Shown here piece after piece: positions 8,616 to 18,012 of a stretch of 64,000 bases of DNA (position 1 is its first letter; each line of letters starts with the position of its first letter). The notes beneath the pieces were generated by a model. That model did no database searches. It was given only the letters and a program-made list of their open reading frames with translations, and was not told the DNA's origin. The translations under genes and the position numbers were made by a program. The stretch is taken from the NCBI RefSeq assembly GCF_000472785.1, contig NZ_AXAL01000019.1, positions 95,380-159,379 of the forward strand, read 5' to 3'. The DNA is from Mesorhizobium loti CJ3sym. Lineage in GTDB: Bacteria > Pseudomonadota > Alphaproteobacteria > Rhizobiales > Rhizobiaceae.

Positions 8616-9635
8616 ATGACCGAATCAAAATCCATGATCCTCGGCTGTGCCGGGAAATCGCTCACCCGCGAAGAAATCAATTTCTATCGCAATGAATGCC
8701 CGTGGGCGTTCATTCTGTTTGCCCGCAACATCAGCGAGACCGAGCAGATTCGCGATCTGGTAGCCGAGATGCGCGACTGTATCGGGCGTCCGGATGCTCT
8801 GGTCTTCATCGATCAGGAAGGCGGCAGGGTGCAACGACTGCGGCCGCCGCTGGCGCCGAACTATCCGGCGGGTGGGGCGCTTGGCGCGCTGTGGCGCGAC
8901 GATCATGATGCCGGCGCCCGTGCCGCATGGCTGATGGCGCGGCTGCACGCCTTCGACCTCTTACGCTACGGCATCACGGCGGATTGCCTGCCGGTGCTCG
9001 ACGTGCCGATCGAAGGTGCCAGCGACGTCATCGGCGCGCGCGCCTATGGCAAGGAGCCGAGACCGGTGATCGAACTCGGCCGTGCGGCGGCCGAGGGGCT
9101 GATGGCGGGTGGTGTGCTGCCCGTCATGAAGCACATTCCAGGCCACGGCAGGGCTTTTGCCGACACGCATTTCGAGCTGCCGATAGTCAACGCCTCGCTG
9201 AGCGATCTGCAGCGGCATGATTTTGCCCCGTTCCGCGAGCTCAACCATCTGCCGATGGCAATGACGGCGCATGTCGTCTATAGCGCCATCGACCCCAACA
9301 ATCCGGCGACCACCTCCGGCAAGGTCATCGATGAGATCATCCGTCGCGAGATCGGGTTCGATGGGTTGCTGATGAGCGACGACACCTCGATGAAGGCACT
9401 TTCTGGGGATTTCCCGACAAAGGCGGCCTCGATCCTTGCGGCGGGCTGCGATCTGGTCCTTCACTGCAATGGCGTTTTCGAGGAGATGGCGGGCATTGCC
9501 TCGCGCACCAAGGGGCTTGAAGGCCAGTCACTGGAGCGCGCAAAGCGGGCACTGACCTATATAAAGAAAAGCGACACGGTCGAAGAGACCGAGATACGCG
9601 CTGAATTTGCCACCTATTTCGATGCGGTGGCCTAA
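8616..9635 (+). CDS. nagZ: Beta-N-acetylhexosaminidase
   Basis: Glycoside hydrolase family 3 enzyme that removes N-acetylglucosamine from anhydromuropeptides during cell-wall recycling in the cytoplasm. The 339-residue product has the NagZ signature KHIPGHGRAFADTH (about 172-185), which includes the catalytic His of the mobile loop, and the nucleophile Asp in GLLMSDDTSMKAL (about 250-262). The N-terminal VFIDQEGGRVQRL substrate-binding motif is also present. No signal peptide, as expected. It starts a compact run with scpA (20 bp apart) and scpB, a conserved alphaproteobacterial order. Confidence 0.95.
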   Translation: MTESKSMILGCAGKSLTREEINFYRNECPWAFILFARNISETEQIRDLVAEMRDCIGRPDALVFIDQEGGRVQRLRPPLAPNYPAGGALGALWRDDHDAGARAAWLMARLHAFDLLRYGITADCLPVLDVPIEGASDVIGARAYGKEPRPVIELGRAAAEGLMAGGVLPVMKHIPGHGRAFADTHFELPIVNASLSDLQRHDFAPFRELNHLPMAMTAHVVYSAIDPNNPATTSGKVIDEIIRREIGFDGLLMSDDTSMKALSGDFPTKAASILAAGCDLVLHCNGVFEEMAGIASRTKGLEGQSLERAKRALTYIKKSDTVEETEIRAEFATYFDAVA

Positions 9636-9655
9636 CCAGGGGAAGTAACAGGGCT

Positions 9656-10522
9656 GTGGCGGAAACATTGGAAAGCAAGGCCGCGAAGGCCGCACCGATG
9701 GACCGTCTGTGGGCCGAAAATGACGATTCACGCGTCACCGGCGATCCGTCGCTGGTCGTGGACGTGGCCGGCTTCGAGGGCCCGCTCGATCTTCTCTTGC
9801 ATCTTGCCCGCACCCAGAAGGTCGATCTGGCGCGCATTTCGATCCTGGCACTGGTCGAGCAGTATCTGACCTTTGTCGAGACGGCGAGGGCGCTGCGGCT
9901 CGAACTCGCCGCCGACTATCTGGTGATGGCGGCGTGGCTGGCCTTTCTCAAATCGAAGCTTTTGATTCCCAAGCAGCCGGGTGAAGAGGGCGAAAGCGGC
10001 GAGGAACTGGCGGCGGTGCTGCAGTTCCGGCTGAAGCGGCTGGAAGCGATGCGCGATGCATCGGCGCGGCTGGTCAACCGCAACCGGCTCGGCCGCGACG
10101 TCTTCGCGCGTGGCATGCCCGAAATGGTCATCATCGAGAAGCGCAACGCCTACTCGGCGTCGCTCTACGATTTGCTGACCGCCTATGCCCAGCAGCGGCA
10201 GAAGCAGGCGATCAACAATGTGACGATCGCCAGGCGCGGTGTCTGGTCGCTGAAGGACGCGCGCGACATCCTGACCCGGCTGGTCGGGGCCGTAAGCGAC
10301 TGGACGACGCTGGAAAGCTTCCTGATCGTCTACATGACCAGCCCCGAGGAAAGGCGCACGGCTATCGCCAGTTCCTTCGCGGCAACGTTGGAACTGGTGC
10401 GCGACGGCACGATGGACGTGCGGCAGGATCAGACGTTTGCGCCGATCTATCTGCGCGGCCGCACGCAGTCAATCAAGGCAGTCGAGGTGGCATCATGCGC
10501 GAACGCGCCAACGCGTCCGTGA
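9656..10522 (+). CDS. scpA: Segregation and condensation protein A
   Basis: Kleisin subunit that bridges SMC and ScpB in the bacterial condensin complex. The 288-residue product has the ScpA hallmark DVAGFEGPLDLLLHLARTQKVDL near residues 33-55 and the C-terminal winged-helix part. The likely start is GTG at 9656, with AGGGGAAG about 10 bp upstream; ATG at 9698 is an alternative. It overlaps scpB by 28 bp, which suggests translational coupling. Confidence 0.93.
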   Translation: MAETLESKAAKAAPMDRLWAENDDSRVTGDPSLVVDVAGFEGPLDLLLHLARTQKVDLARISILALVEQYLTFVETARALRLELAADYLVMAAWLAFLKSKLLIPKQPGEEGESGEELAAVLQFRLKRLEAMRDASARLVNRNRLGRDVFARGMPEMVIIEKRNAYSASLYDLLTAYAQQRQKQAINNVTIARRGVWSLKDARDILTRLVGAVSDWTTLESFLIVYMTSPEERRTAIASSFAATLELVRDGTMDVRQDQTFAPIYLRGRTQSIKAVEVASCANAPTRP

Positions 10523-11259
10523 TCCCGTTCAAGGTCGAGGATGAGCCGGATCGGGAGCTGTTTTCCGAGGAGGCGGCAGAGCCGGTGCAGAACCCTGGTG
10601 AGCGGCTGCACATGGCCGAAGCGGTGCGCATGGCCGAGGCGATCGTGTTCGCCAGTGCTGAGCCCGTGAGCGAAAAGCAACTTGCGGCGCGGTTGCCCGA
10701 TGGCATCAACATCGCGGCGGCGATGGCTGATTTGCAGCAGATCTATGCGCGGCGCGGCGTCAATCTTGTGCGCGTCGGCGATGCCTGGGCGTTCCGCACA
10801 GCCGGTGATCTCGCCTTCCTGATGAGCCGTGACACGGTGCAGCAGCGCAAGCTGTCGCGGGCGGCCCTCGAAGTGCTGGCGATCATCGCCTATCACCAGC
10901 CGGTGACGCGCGCCGAGATTGAGGATATCAGAGGCGTCGAGACCTCGAAGGGCACGCTGGACACGCTGCTTGAGACCGAATGGGTGCGCATGCGCGGCCG
11001 CCGCAAAACGCCCGGCCGTCCCGTCACCTACGGCACCACCGAAACCTTCCTCGACCATTTTGCGCTCGAGGAAATCCGTGATCTGCCCGGCATGGAGGAG
11101 CTGAAGGGCGCTGGCCTGCTATCGGGCCGTATGCCGTCGAACTTCTCCATTCCGCAGCCGCCGGCCGATCCCGATGCGCTGACCGAGGACGAGGATCCGC
11201 TGACCGACATCGATCTGGAGGAACTCGGCCTGCTGACGCCGCGCGTCACGGAAGATTGA
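10495..11259 (+). CDS. scpB: Segregation and condensation protein B
   Basis: Double winged-helix partner of ScpA in the SMC complex. The 254-residue protein contains the family core from LHMAEAVRMAEAIVFASAEPV onward and the RAALEVLAIIAYHQPVTRAE helix-turn-helix region near 120-141. It has an acidic C-terminal tail (TEDEDPLTDIDLEELGL). It starts inside the end of scpA and is followed, after 180 bp, by tatA, an order common in alphaproteobacteria. Confidence 0.93.
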   Translation: MRERANASVIPFKVEDEPDRELFSEEAAEPVQNPGERLHMAEAVRMAEAIVFASAEPVSEKQLAARLPDGINIAAAMADLQQIYARRGVNLVRVGDAWAFRTAGDLAFLMSRDTVQQRKLSRAALEVLAIIAYHQPVTRAEIEDIRGVETSKGTLDTLLETEWVRMRGRRKTPGRPVTYGTTETFLDHFALEEIRDLPGMEELKGAGLLSGRMPSNFSIPQPPADPDALTEDEDPLTDIDLEELGLLTPRVTED

Positions 11260-11440
11260 CCCGTCGGCCTCTGTCCAAAAGCGCCGATAGGTCGTAGATG
11301 CGCCGATTGGTAGCGGGCCAGCGAGTCGAAAAAGCGTGACATCCGTCACCCTTTCAGAAACTCTGTCGCTGTTGTGTTTGAATCCCAACGCGAAAACGCA
11401 TAGATCATCGCCAGGGAAAACATTCGAGAGAGATTTTGCT

Positions 11441-11662
11441 ATGGGTTCATTTTCGATTTGGCACTGGATGATCGTGCTGGTGATCGTGCTGCTGGTGTTC
11501 GGCCGCGGCAAGATTCCGGAGCTGATGGGCGACATGGCCAAGGGCATCAAGAGCTTCAAGAAGGGCATGGCGGACGACGACGTGGCCGAGGACAAGCGCA
11601 CCGTCGAACACCGTGCCGATGAGACCGTTTCGGCCGTGAAGGAAAAAGCCAGCAAGAGCTGA
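11441..11662 (+). CDS. tatA: Sec-independent translocase protein TatA
   Basis: Pore-forming subunit of the twin-arginine export system. The 73-residue product has an N-terminal membrane helix (IWHWMIVLVIVLLVFG), the FGRGKIPELMGDMAKGIK hinge and amphipathic helix, and a charged tail. ATG 11441 is chosen because it places the membrane helix at the very N-terminus as in all TatA proteins; the longer frame from 11336 adds a non-conserved leader. tatB follows after 31 bp. Confidence 0.95.
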   Translation: MGSFSIWHWMIVLVIVLLVFGRGKIPELMGDMAKGIKSFKKGMADDDVAEDKRTVEHRADETVSAVKEKASKS

Positions 11663-11693
11663 GCTAAAAAAGTTCTAGTCGGAACAGATTGCC

Positions 11694-12521
11694 ATGTTTG
11701 AAGTCGGCTGGACCGAAATGCTGGTGATTGCGATCGTCATGATCGTGGTCGTCGGGCCGAAGGATTTGCCCAACATGCTGCGTACCTTTGGCCGCACGAC
11801 GGCGAAGCTGCGCGCAATGGCGGCAGATTTCCAGAAACAGTTCAACGAAGCGCTGAAGGAAGCCGAGCTCGACGACGTCAAGAAGTCGGTTGACGAGCTC
11901 AGGGGCCTCAGCCCGGTTGCCGAGATCAAGAAGCAGCTTGATCCGTTCCATCAGGCGGCGGCCGATGTGCGTGCCGGCGTTGACGCTGCGATGAAGCCGA
12001 AGCCGGCCGCCGATCCATCGACACCCGCTGCGTCGACCCCACAGGCGGCCGAGCCGCTGAAGAACGGCGCGACGGAAATGCCTGGCGTGAGCGGGCCGCA
12101 AACCGCGCCCGCAACGCCCATATTCCCGGCGATGACTGATGAATCGGTGGTGACGGCATCCACGGAACCTGCAGTGACGCCGAAGGCGGCCCGGAAAGGT
12201 GCCAAGGCAGCGCCGGCAGCAAAAGCAATGACTTCCGCGAAGACAGTGACGGCAAAAGCCGCACCCGTGGTGAAGGCAAAGGCTGCACCCGTGGCGACGG
12301 CAAAAGCTGCGCCCGTGGTGAAGGCGAAACCCACGCCCGCGCCCAAGGCGTCGACAAAGGCCGTGGCAGCAGCAAAGCCTGAAACCGCAGCTGTGACGAA
12401 GCCCGTGGCCAAGACAACCGCCGCCAAGATAACTGCCACCAAGGCCGTGGCGAAAGCCGAACCGAAACCTGCGCCAGTGAAGAAGCCGGCGTCCAAGAAG
12501 ACGGCGGGAGCCGCCAAGTGA
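11694..12521 (+). CDS. tatB: Sec-independent translocase protein TatB
   Basis: Substrate-receptor subunit of the Tat system. Residues 1-~22 form the membrane helix (MFEVGWTEMLVIAIVMIVVV), followed by the GPKDLPNMLRTFGRTT amphipathic helix and a coiled region to about residue 90. The remaining ~185 residues are a low-complexity Ala/Lys/Pro tail with repeated AKAAPVVKAK blocks. At 275 residues it is longer than typical TatB (about 170-200). Its stop overlaps the GTG start of tatC by 4 bp. Confidence 0.94.
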   Translation: MFEVGWTEMLVIAIVMIVVVGPKDLPNMLRTFGRTTAKLRAMAADFQKQFNEALKEAELDDVKKSVDELRGLSPVAEIKKQLDPFHQAAADVRAGVDAAMKPKPAADPSTPAASTPQAAEPLKNGATEMPGVSGPQTAPATPIFPAMTDESVVTASTEPAVTPKAARKGAKAAPAAKAMTSAKTVTAKAAPVVKAKAAPVATAKAAPVVKAKPTPAPKASTKAVAAAKPETAAVTKPVAKTTAAKITATKAVAKAEPKPAPVKKPASKKTAGAAK

Positions 12522-13393
12522 GCGTTTCGGACAAGGAAAAGGACGAGATCGAGAAATCGTCGGCGCCATTGATGGAGCACCTGATCGAGCTGCGCAGGCG
12601 GCTTATCTGGTCGCTGGGCGGTTTCTTCGTCGCCTTCCTGGTTTGCTTCTTCTTCGCCAAGAGGCTGTTCAACCTTTTGGTCGTCCCCTTCAAATGGGCA
12701 ACGAAATGGGCGGGGCTTGATCCGCACAAGGTCGAGCTGATCTACACCGCGCCGCAGGAATTCTTCTTCACGCAGGTGAAGCTTGCCATGTTCGGCGGCA
12801 TGGTCATCGCCTTTCCGCTGATTGCCACGCAGATCTACAAGTTCATCGCGCCCGGGCTCTACAAGAACGAGCGCAACGCTTTCCTGCCGTTCCTCATTGC
12901 GTCGCCGGTCCTGTTCCTGATGGGCGCCTCGCTGGTCTATTTTTTCTTCACGCCGATGGTGATGTGGTTCTTCCTCGCCATGCAGCAGGCTGGCACCGAC
13001 GATCAGGTGCAGATTTCGCTGCTGCCGAAAGTGTCGGAATATCTCAGCCTGATCATGACGCTGATCTTCTCCTTCGGCCTGGTGTTCCAGCTGCCGGTGG
13101 TGACCAGCCTGATGACGCGCGTCGGCATGCTGTCGTCCAAGGCGCTGGCCGAGAAGCGCAAATGGGCCATCGTCATTGCCTTTATCGTTGCCGCCGTGCT
13201 GACACCGCCGGATCCGATGAGCCAGATCGGTCTGGCCATTCCGACCATCCTTCTCTACGAGGTCTCGATCTGGGCCGCGCGCTGGATCGAGCGGGATCAG
13301 GAAAAGCAGCGCGTGGCGCGCGAGAAGGAAGATGCCGCGGAGACCGTGGCGGATAAAAAGCCGGACGAGCCCCCAACGCCGGCTGCTTCGTAA
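12518..13393 (+). CDS. tatC: Sec-independent translocase protein TatC
   Basis: Six-helix membrane protein that recognises twin-arginine signal peptides together with TatB. The 291-residue product has the N-terminal LMEHLIELRRRL signature, the YTAPQEFFFTQVKLAM region of the periplasmic cap, and the late FIVAAVLTPPDPMSQ motif. Start is GTG at 12518, overlapping the tatB stop (GTGA), so translation is probably coupled. The C-terminal tail is charged. serS follows after 104 bp. Confidence 0.96.
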   Translation: MSVSDKEKDEIEKSSAPLMEHLIELRRRLIWSLGGFFVAFLVCFFFAKRLFNLLVVPFKWATKWAGLDPHKVELIYTAPQEFFFTQVKLAMFGGMVIAFPLIATQIYKFIAPGLYKNERNAFLPFLIASPVLFLMGASLVYFFFTPMVMWFFLAMQQAGTDDQVQISLLPKVSEYLSLIMTLIFSFGLVFQLPVVTSLMTRVGMLSSKALAEKRKWAIVIAFIVAAVLTPPDPMSQIGLAIPTILLYEVSIWAARWIERDQEKQRVAREKEDAAETVADKKPDEPPTPAAS

Positions 13394-13497
13394 AGGCAAC
13401 GGGCAGCTACGGAAAAAGACAGTCGCTGCCCAGTCTATCTTGCATCAATCAAGGATGCGGTTTACGCCCTCTGGCCTAGCTTGAGGACGGATAAACC

Positions 13498-14802
13498 ATG
13501 CTTGACATCAAATGGATTCGCGACAACCCGAAGGCCCTTGTCGAGGCGCTGGTCAAGCGCTCGTGGTCGGCTGACGAGGCGCAGTCCACGGTCGATGATT
13601 TGATCGCCAGGGACGAGGCGCGGCGCGAGCATGTCACCGAGCTGCAGACCAAGCAGGAGCGCCGCAACGCCGCCTCGAAGGAGATCGGCAACGCCATGCG
13701 TTCGGGCGATGCCGCCCTTGCCGAAAAGCTGAAAGGCGAGGTCGGCGAGATAAAAACCTTCATCCAGAATGGCGAGGCGCGTGAGCGCGAGCTCGACAAG
13801 GCGCTGAACGATGCGCTGGCGGTGCTGCCCAATGTGCCGCTCGACGACGTGCCGGTCGGCAAGGACGAGCACGACAATGTGGTCAAGCACATCGTCGGCA
13901 CGGTGCCGACACGGCCGAACTGGGTGAAGGAGCATTTCGAGATCGGCGAAGCGCTCGGCATGATGGATTTCGAGCGGGCGGCAAAGCTGTCGGGCTCGCG
14001 CTTCACCGTGCTGAGAAGCGGCCTGGCGCGGATGGAACGCGCCATCGGCCAGTTCATGCTCGACCTGCACACGACCGAGCACGGCTATGAGGAAGTGATC
14101 CCGCCGCTGATGGTGCGCGACGAGGTGTTGTTCGGCACCAACCAGTTGCCGAAATTCGAGGAAGACCTGTTCTTTGTGCAGCACGGGGAGGGCAGGCTTG
14201 GCCTGATCCCGACCGCCGAGGTCCCACTCACCAACCTCGTGCGCGAGGAAATCACCGCGCATGAAAAACTGCCGCTGCGCCTCACAGCGCTGACGCCGTG
14301 CTTCCGCTCGGAAGCAGGTTCGTCCGGACGCGACACGCGTGGCATGCTGCGCCAGCATCAGTTCTACAAGGTCGAACTGGTGTCGATCACCGACCAGGAA
14401 TCCTCGCTCGCCGAGCACGAGCGCATGACGCAATGCGCCGAGGAAGTGCTGAAGCGGCTGGAACTGCCGTTCCGCACCATGGTGCTGTGCACCGGCGACA
14501 TGGGGTTTGGCGCGCGCAAGACCTATGACATCGAGGTCTGGCTGCCCGGCCAGAACGCTTATCGCGAAATCTCGTCCTGCTCTGTCTGCGGCGATTTCCA
14601 GGCGCGCCGCATGGACGCCCGCTACAAGGATAGGGATGGCAAGGGCAACCGCTTTGTCCATACGCTGAACGGTTCCGGCACCGCTGTCGGTCGCGCGCTT
14701 ATAGCTGTCATCGAAAACTACCAGAATGAGGACGGCAGCGTAACCATTCCTGAAGTGCTGCGGTCTTACATGGGCGGTCTGGCAAAGATCGAAGCGAAAT
14801 AA
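13498..14802 (+). CDS. serS: Serine--tRNA ligase
   Basis: Class II synthetase that charges tRNA-Ser and tRNA-Sec. The 434-residue product starts MLDIKWIRDNPKALVEAL, has the N-terminal antiparallel coiled-coil arm (about 25-110), motif 2 in CFRSEAGSSGRDTRG, and motif 3 near the C-terminus in LNGSGTAVGRALIAVIENYQ. Its stop overlaps the start of surE by one base (TAATG), so the two are probably co-translated. Confidence 0.96.
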   Translation: MLDIKWIRDNPKALVEALVKRSWSADEAQSTVDDLIARDEARREHVTELQTKQERRNAASKEIGNAMRSGDAALAEKLKGEVGEIKTFIQNGEARERELDKALNDALAVLPNVPLDDVPVGKDEHDNVVKHIVGTVPTRPNWVKEHFEIGEALGMMDFERAAKLSGSRFTVLRSGLARMERAIGQFMLDLHTTEHGYEEVIPPLMVRDEVLFGTNQLPKFEEDLFFVQHGEGRLGLIPTAEVPLTNLVREEITAHEKLPLRLTALTPCFRSEAGSSGRDTRGMLRQHQFYKVELVSITDQESSLAEHERMTQCAEEVLKRLELPFRTMVLCTGDMGFGARKTYDIEVWLPGQNAYREISSCSVCGDFQARRMDARYKDRDGKGNRFVHTLNGSGTAVGRALIAVIENYQNEDGSVTIPEVLRSYMGGLAKIEAK

Positions 14803-15560
14803 TGCGCATTCTTCTGACCAATGACGACGGCATCCATGCCGAGGGCCTGGCGTCGCTCGAACGCGTCGCCCGCACGCTGTCCGACGATGTCTGGGTGGTG
14901 GCACCGGAGCAGGACCAGTCCGGCTATGCGCATTCGCTGTCGATTTCGGAGCCGCTGCGGCTGCGCAAGATTGGCGAGAAGCATTTTGCCGTGCGCGGCA
15001 CGCCGACCGACTGCGTCATCATGGGCGTGAAGAAGATCCTGCCCGGCGCACCCGACTTGATCCTGTCCGGTATCAATTCGGGCGCCAACATCGCCGACGA
15101 CGTGACCTATTCCGGCACCGTCGCCGGCGCCATGGAAGGCGCGCTGCTCGGCATCCGCTCGATCGCGCTCAGCCAGGGCTACTCTTATGTCGGCGAGGAT
15201 CGCGTCGTTCCCTACGAGACCACCGAGGCGTTGGCGCCGGCACTGCTGAAGAAGCTTATCGCCGCGCCGCTGCCGGACGGCGTGCTGCTCAACGTCAATT
15301 TTCCGAACTGCCTTCCCGAAGAGGTCGCCGGCACCGTGGTCACCTCGCAAGGCAAGCTCGTGCACAGCCTTTGGGTCGACGAGCGCCGTGACGGGCGCGG
15401 CCTGCCTTACTATTGGCTGCGCTTCGGCCGCGAGCCGGTCGAGGGCAAGCAAGGCACCGATCTCCATGCTCTGCGCAACCGTCTGGTGTCGGTGACGCCA
15501 TTGCAACTCGACCTCACCGCGCATGAGATCCGTGACCAGCTAAGCAAGGCGCTTGCATGA
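14802..15560 (+). CDS. surE: 5'/3'-nucleotidase SurE
   Basis: Metal-dependent nucleoside monophosphate phosphatase linked to stationary-phase survival. The 252-residue product opens with MRILLTNDDGIHAEG, whose Asp8-Asp9 bind the metal, and has the SGINSGANIADDVTYSGTV motif with further ligands near residues 88-105. It overlaps serS by 1 bp and pcm by 4 bp, so the three appear to be one translationally coupled unit. Confidence 0.95.
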   Translation: MRILLTNDDGIHAEGLASLERVARTLSDDVWVVAPEQDQSGYAHSLSISEPLRLRKIGEKHFAVRGTPTDCVIMGVKKILPGAPDLILSGINSGANIADDVTYSGTVAGAMEGALLGIRSIALSQGYSYVGEDRVVPYETTEALAPALLKKLIAAPLPDGVLLNVNFPNCLPEEVAGTVVTSQGKLVHSLWVDERRDGRGLPYYWLRFGREPVEGKQGTDLHALRNRLVSVTPLQLDLTAHEIRDQLSKALA

Positions 15561-16210
15561 ACCACCCAGTCGATGATCGCGAGGGTTTTGCCGCTTTCCT
15601 GCTGCGCCTGCGCGGCAGGGGAAGGGTGCCGAAGGCACTGATCGCTGCTTTCGAGGCGACCCCGCGACGCGGCTTCCTGGCGCCCCACTTCCACCACATC
15701 GCCTGGTCGGATCGCATGCTGCCGATCGAATGCGGCGAGGCGATCGAAGGTGCGGACATGCAAGCGGCGGTGGTCGCCGCCCTTGCCATCGAGCCCGGCA
15801 ACCGCGTGCTCGAGATTGGCACCGGCTCGGGTTACACGGCCGCGGTGATGTCGCGGCTCGCCGCGCGCATCGTTACCATAGACCGCTACAAGACCTTGAC
15901 CGAGCAGGCGAAACAGCGCTTCGAAGCGCTCGGTATCGGCAATGCCATCGCGCGCCAGGCCGACGGTTCCGCCGGACTGCCCGCCGAAGGACCCTTCGAT
16001 CGCATCGTCGCCTGGGCAGCCTTCGACAATCTGCCGCGCTTCCTGCTCGATCAGCTTTCGAGCGGCGGCATCGTGATCGCGCCGATCGGACCGGAGGAGG
16101 GCGAGCAGGTGCTGGCCAAGTTGACCAAGGTCGGCAGCCGTTTCGAGCGTGAGGACATCGGCATGGTGCGGCTGCAGCCGATTCTGCGCAGCGTTGCGGC
16201 CATTATCTGA
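15557..16210 (+). CDS. pcm: Protein-L-isoaspartate O-methyltransferase
   Basis: SAM-dependent enzyme that repairs isoaspartyl damage in proteins. The 217-residue product has the Rossmann motif I VLEIGTGSGYTAAVM at about 91-105 and the downstream PFDRIVAWAAFDNLP segment. The substrate-side segment reads GEAIEGADMQAAVVAAL, a departure from the usual SQP-containing motif but common in rhizobial homologues. It overlaps surE by 4 bp (ATGA). Together with the next gene it preserves the surE-pcm-nlpD order known from enterobacteria. Confidence 0.9.
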   Translation: MNHPVDDREGFAAFLLRLRGRGRVPKALIAAFEATPRRGFLAPHFHHIAWSDRMLPIECGEAIEGADMQAAVVAALAIEPGNRVLEIGTGSGYTAAVMSRLAARIVTIDRYKTLTEQAKQRFEALGIGNAIARQADGSAGLPAEGPFDRIVAWAAFDNLPRFLLDQLSSGGIVIAPIGPEEGEQVLAKLTKVGSRFEREDIGMVRLQPILRSVAAII

Positions 16211-16491
16211 TAGCGAATGGGCCGGTTGTTCAAGCAATGATCGTCTGACGGCCGCATGCGCGGCGCGCATGGCCTTCCGTTGTAATCCCTTTTCACTAGC
16301 TCCCAAGGGCCGCTGCTGCGAGTTCGATCGGCTTCGCATGGGCTCAAGCGACGCCACGTCCGATTCCGTGGCAAGGTGAGCTCCAAATGTTTTAAGAAAA
16401 TTTTCGTCGGATTCTAATGGGTTAACCGCCCAGTAACATTAACGCGCTTTAATCCTGTCTCAGTTGGTGAGAGTTTGTGCGGGTTAGTGCG

Positions 16492-18012
16492 ATGCAACTC
16501 AGTGTTTTGAAGACAAACGGTCGCAATCTGGCGCGGGGCTGCGCTGTTCTCATGATTGCAGGCGCGGCCGCCGGGTGCAGTTCCCAGGCTTCGCGGTTCA
16601 ACAGTGTCGATGATGTCTTCACGTCCTCGACCAACAATCAGCGCGCCATCATCAACAAGCAGGATGCCGTGCAGCCCTATCCGGGCGATGTTTCGGCTGC
16701 TCCGCTCGATGGCAGCCACACGCAGTCGGTCAGCCGCTCCAGTCTCGAACCGGTTTCGAGCCGGCCGTTGCCGCCGCCTGTTTCTGCCCAGGCGCAATCC
16801 GCGCCTGCCGCCAATCCGGTGCGTGTCGCATCGGCGCCGGCCATGGTTCGGCCCGCTCCCCATCTCGACAGGACGGCAACCGGCACTGTCGAGCCGGCTG
16901 CGAAGCCATTCAAGAATGCCCAGCCCGACGCGCCGAAGATGGCCGAAGCGGGCAGGCCGCACGCGACCGAAATCGTCGTCAGGGACGGCGAAACGATCAA
17001 TGGCATCGCGCAACACTACAAGGTGCCGGCCGACGTCATCATGAAGGTGAACGGCCTGAGCGCAACCAAAGGGCTGAAGACAGGCCAGAAGCTGGTCATC
17101 CCGGCCTATGCCTATTCGAGCAAGGCAGAGCCCAAGGTTGCCGATGCCAAGCCGGCGAAGGACGGCAAGCACGACCTGCCGGCCACCGCGCCGGACAAGG
17201 TCGCCGTCCTGCCGCAGCAGCCGAAGCTGAAGGAGGGCAAGTCCGCCGCTCAGGTCGATGCTTCGGCCGCCGCCAGCCAGCCCAAGGCGCCCAAGCCCGC
17301 GCAGGTGGCCAAGGCAACAGGCGCCACCGGCACCTACACGGTCCAGTCGGGTGACACGATGTCCTCGATTGCCAGGAAGACCGGTGTCGGCGTCGTTGCG
17401 CTGAAGCAGGCCAACGGCATGAAGGATGGTTTGCTCAAGATCGGCCAGACCCTGAAGGTGCCGGCCGGCGGAACCGCGACAGTCGCCAGCGCCAAGCCAG
17501 CGAAGGTCGATCCGGTGACCACTGCCACTACGCAACCGGCCGCGAAGGCCACGCCTGCGGAAACGCTGGCATCATACACGCCGCCGAAGAAAGATTCGAA
17601 AGTCATCCAGCAGGCCGAGGACGACGACGCGGTGGCGCCGGATGCCACGGGCATCGGCAAAATGCGCTGGCCGGTGCGCGGCAAGGTGATCTCCAGTTTC
17701 GGGTCCGGCAAGGACGGCGTCGATATCGCCGTGCCGACGGGCACGCCGATCAAGGCGGCCGAGAACGGCGTTGTCATCTACGCCGGCGACGGGCTCAAGG
17801 AATTTGGAAACACGGTGCTCGTGCGCCACGAGAACGGCCTGGTCACCGTCTACGGCCATGCCAGCTCGATCGAGGTGCAGCGCGGCCAGAAGGTCAAGCG
17901 CGGCCAGGAAATCGCGCTGTCGGGCATGAGCGGCACGACAGACTCGCCGAAGCTGCACTTCGAAGTGCGCAAGAATTCGGCTCCGGTCGATCCCTCCGGC
18001 TATCTCGAATAG
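16492..18012 (+). CDS. NlpD-like lipoprotein: two LysM domains and a degenerate M23 (LytM) domain
   Basis: Predicted outer-membrane lipoprotein with the lipobox AGAAAGC near residues 23-29. LysM domains lie at about 157-205 (RDGETINGIAQHYKVPAD) and 280-325 (QSGDTMSSIARKTGVG). A C-terminal LytM domain begins near 405 with GVDIAVPTGTPIKAA. The first zinc-ligand His of M23 peptidases is Lys here (KDGVD) and the final HxH is KLH, as in NlpD-type proteins, so it probably activates an amidase rather than cutting peptidoglycan itself. ATG 16492 is used; a GTG at 16477 in frame is possible. A terminator follows. Confidence 0.87.
   Translation: MQLSVLKTNGRNLARGCAVLMIAGAAAGCSSQASRFNSVDDVFTSSTNNQRAIINKQDAVQPYPGDVSAAPLDGSHTQSVSRSSLEPVSSRPLPPPVSAQAQSAPAANPVRVASAPAMVRPAPHLDRTATGTVEPAAKPFKNAQPDAPKMAEAGRPHATEIVVRDGETINGIAQHYKVPADVIMKVNGLSATKGLKTGQKLVIPAYAYSSKAEPKVADAKPAKDGKHDLPATAPDKVAVLPQQPKLKEGKSAAQVDASAAASQPKAPKPAQVAKATGATGTYTVQSGDTMSSIARKTGVGVVALKQANGMKDGLLKIGQTLKVPAGGTATVASAKPAKVDPVTTATTQPAAKATPAETLASYTPPKKDSKVIQQAEDDDAVAPDATGIGKMRWPVRGKVISSFGSGKDGVDIAVPTGTPIKAAENGVVIYAGDGLKEFGNTVLVRHENGLVTVYGHASSIEVQRGQKVKRGQEIALSGMSGTTDSPKLHFEVRKNSAPVDPSGYLE

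Noticed and set aside
16430..16456. CtrA binding site upstream of the NlpD-like gene
   Set aside because: TTAACCG...TTAACGCGCTTTAA elements occur, but the spacing is 6 or about 13 bp rather than the 7 bp of TTAA-N7-TTAA.
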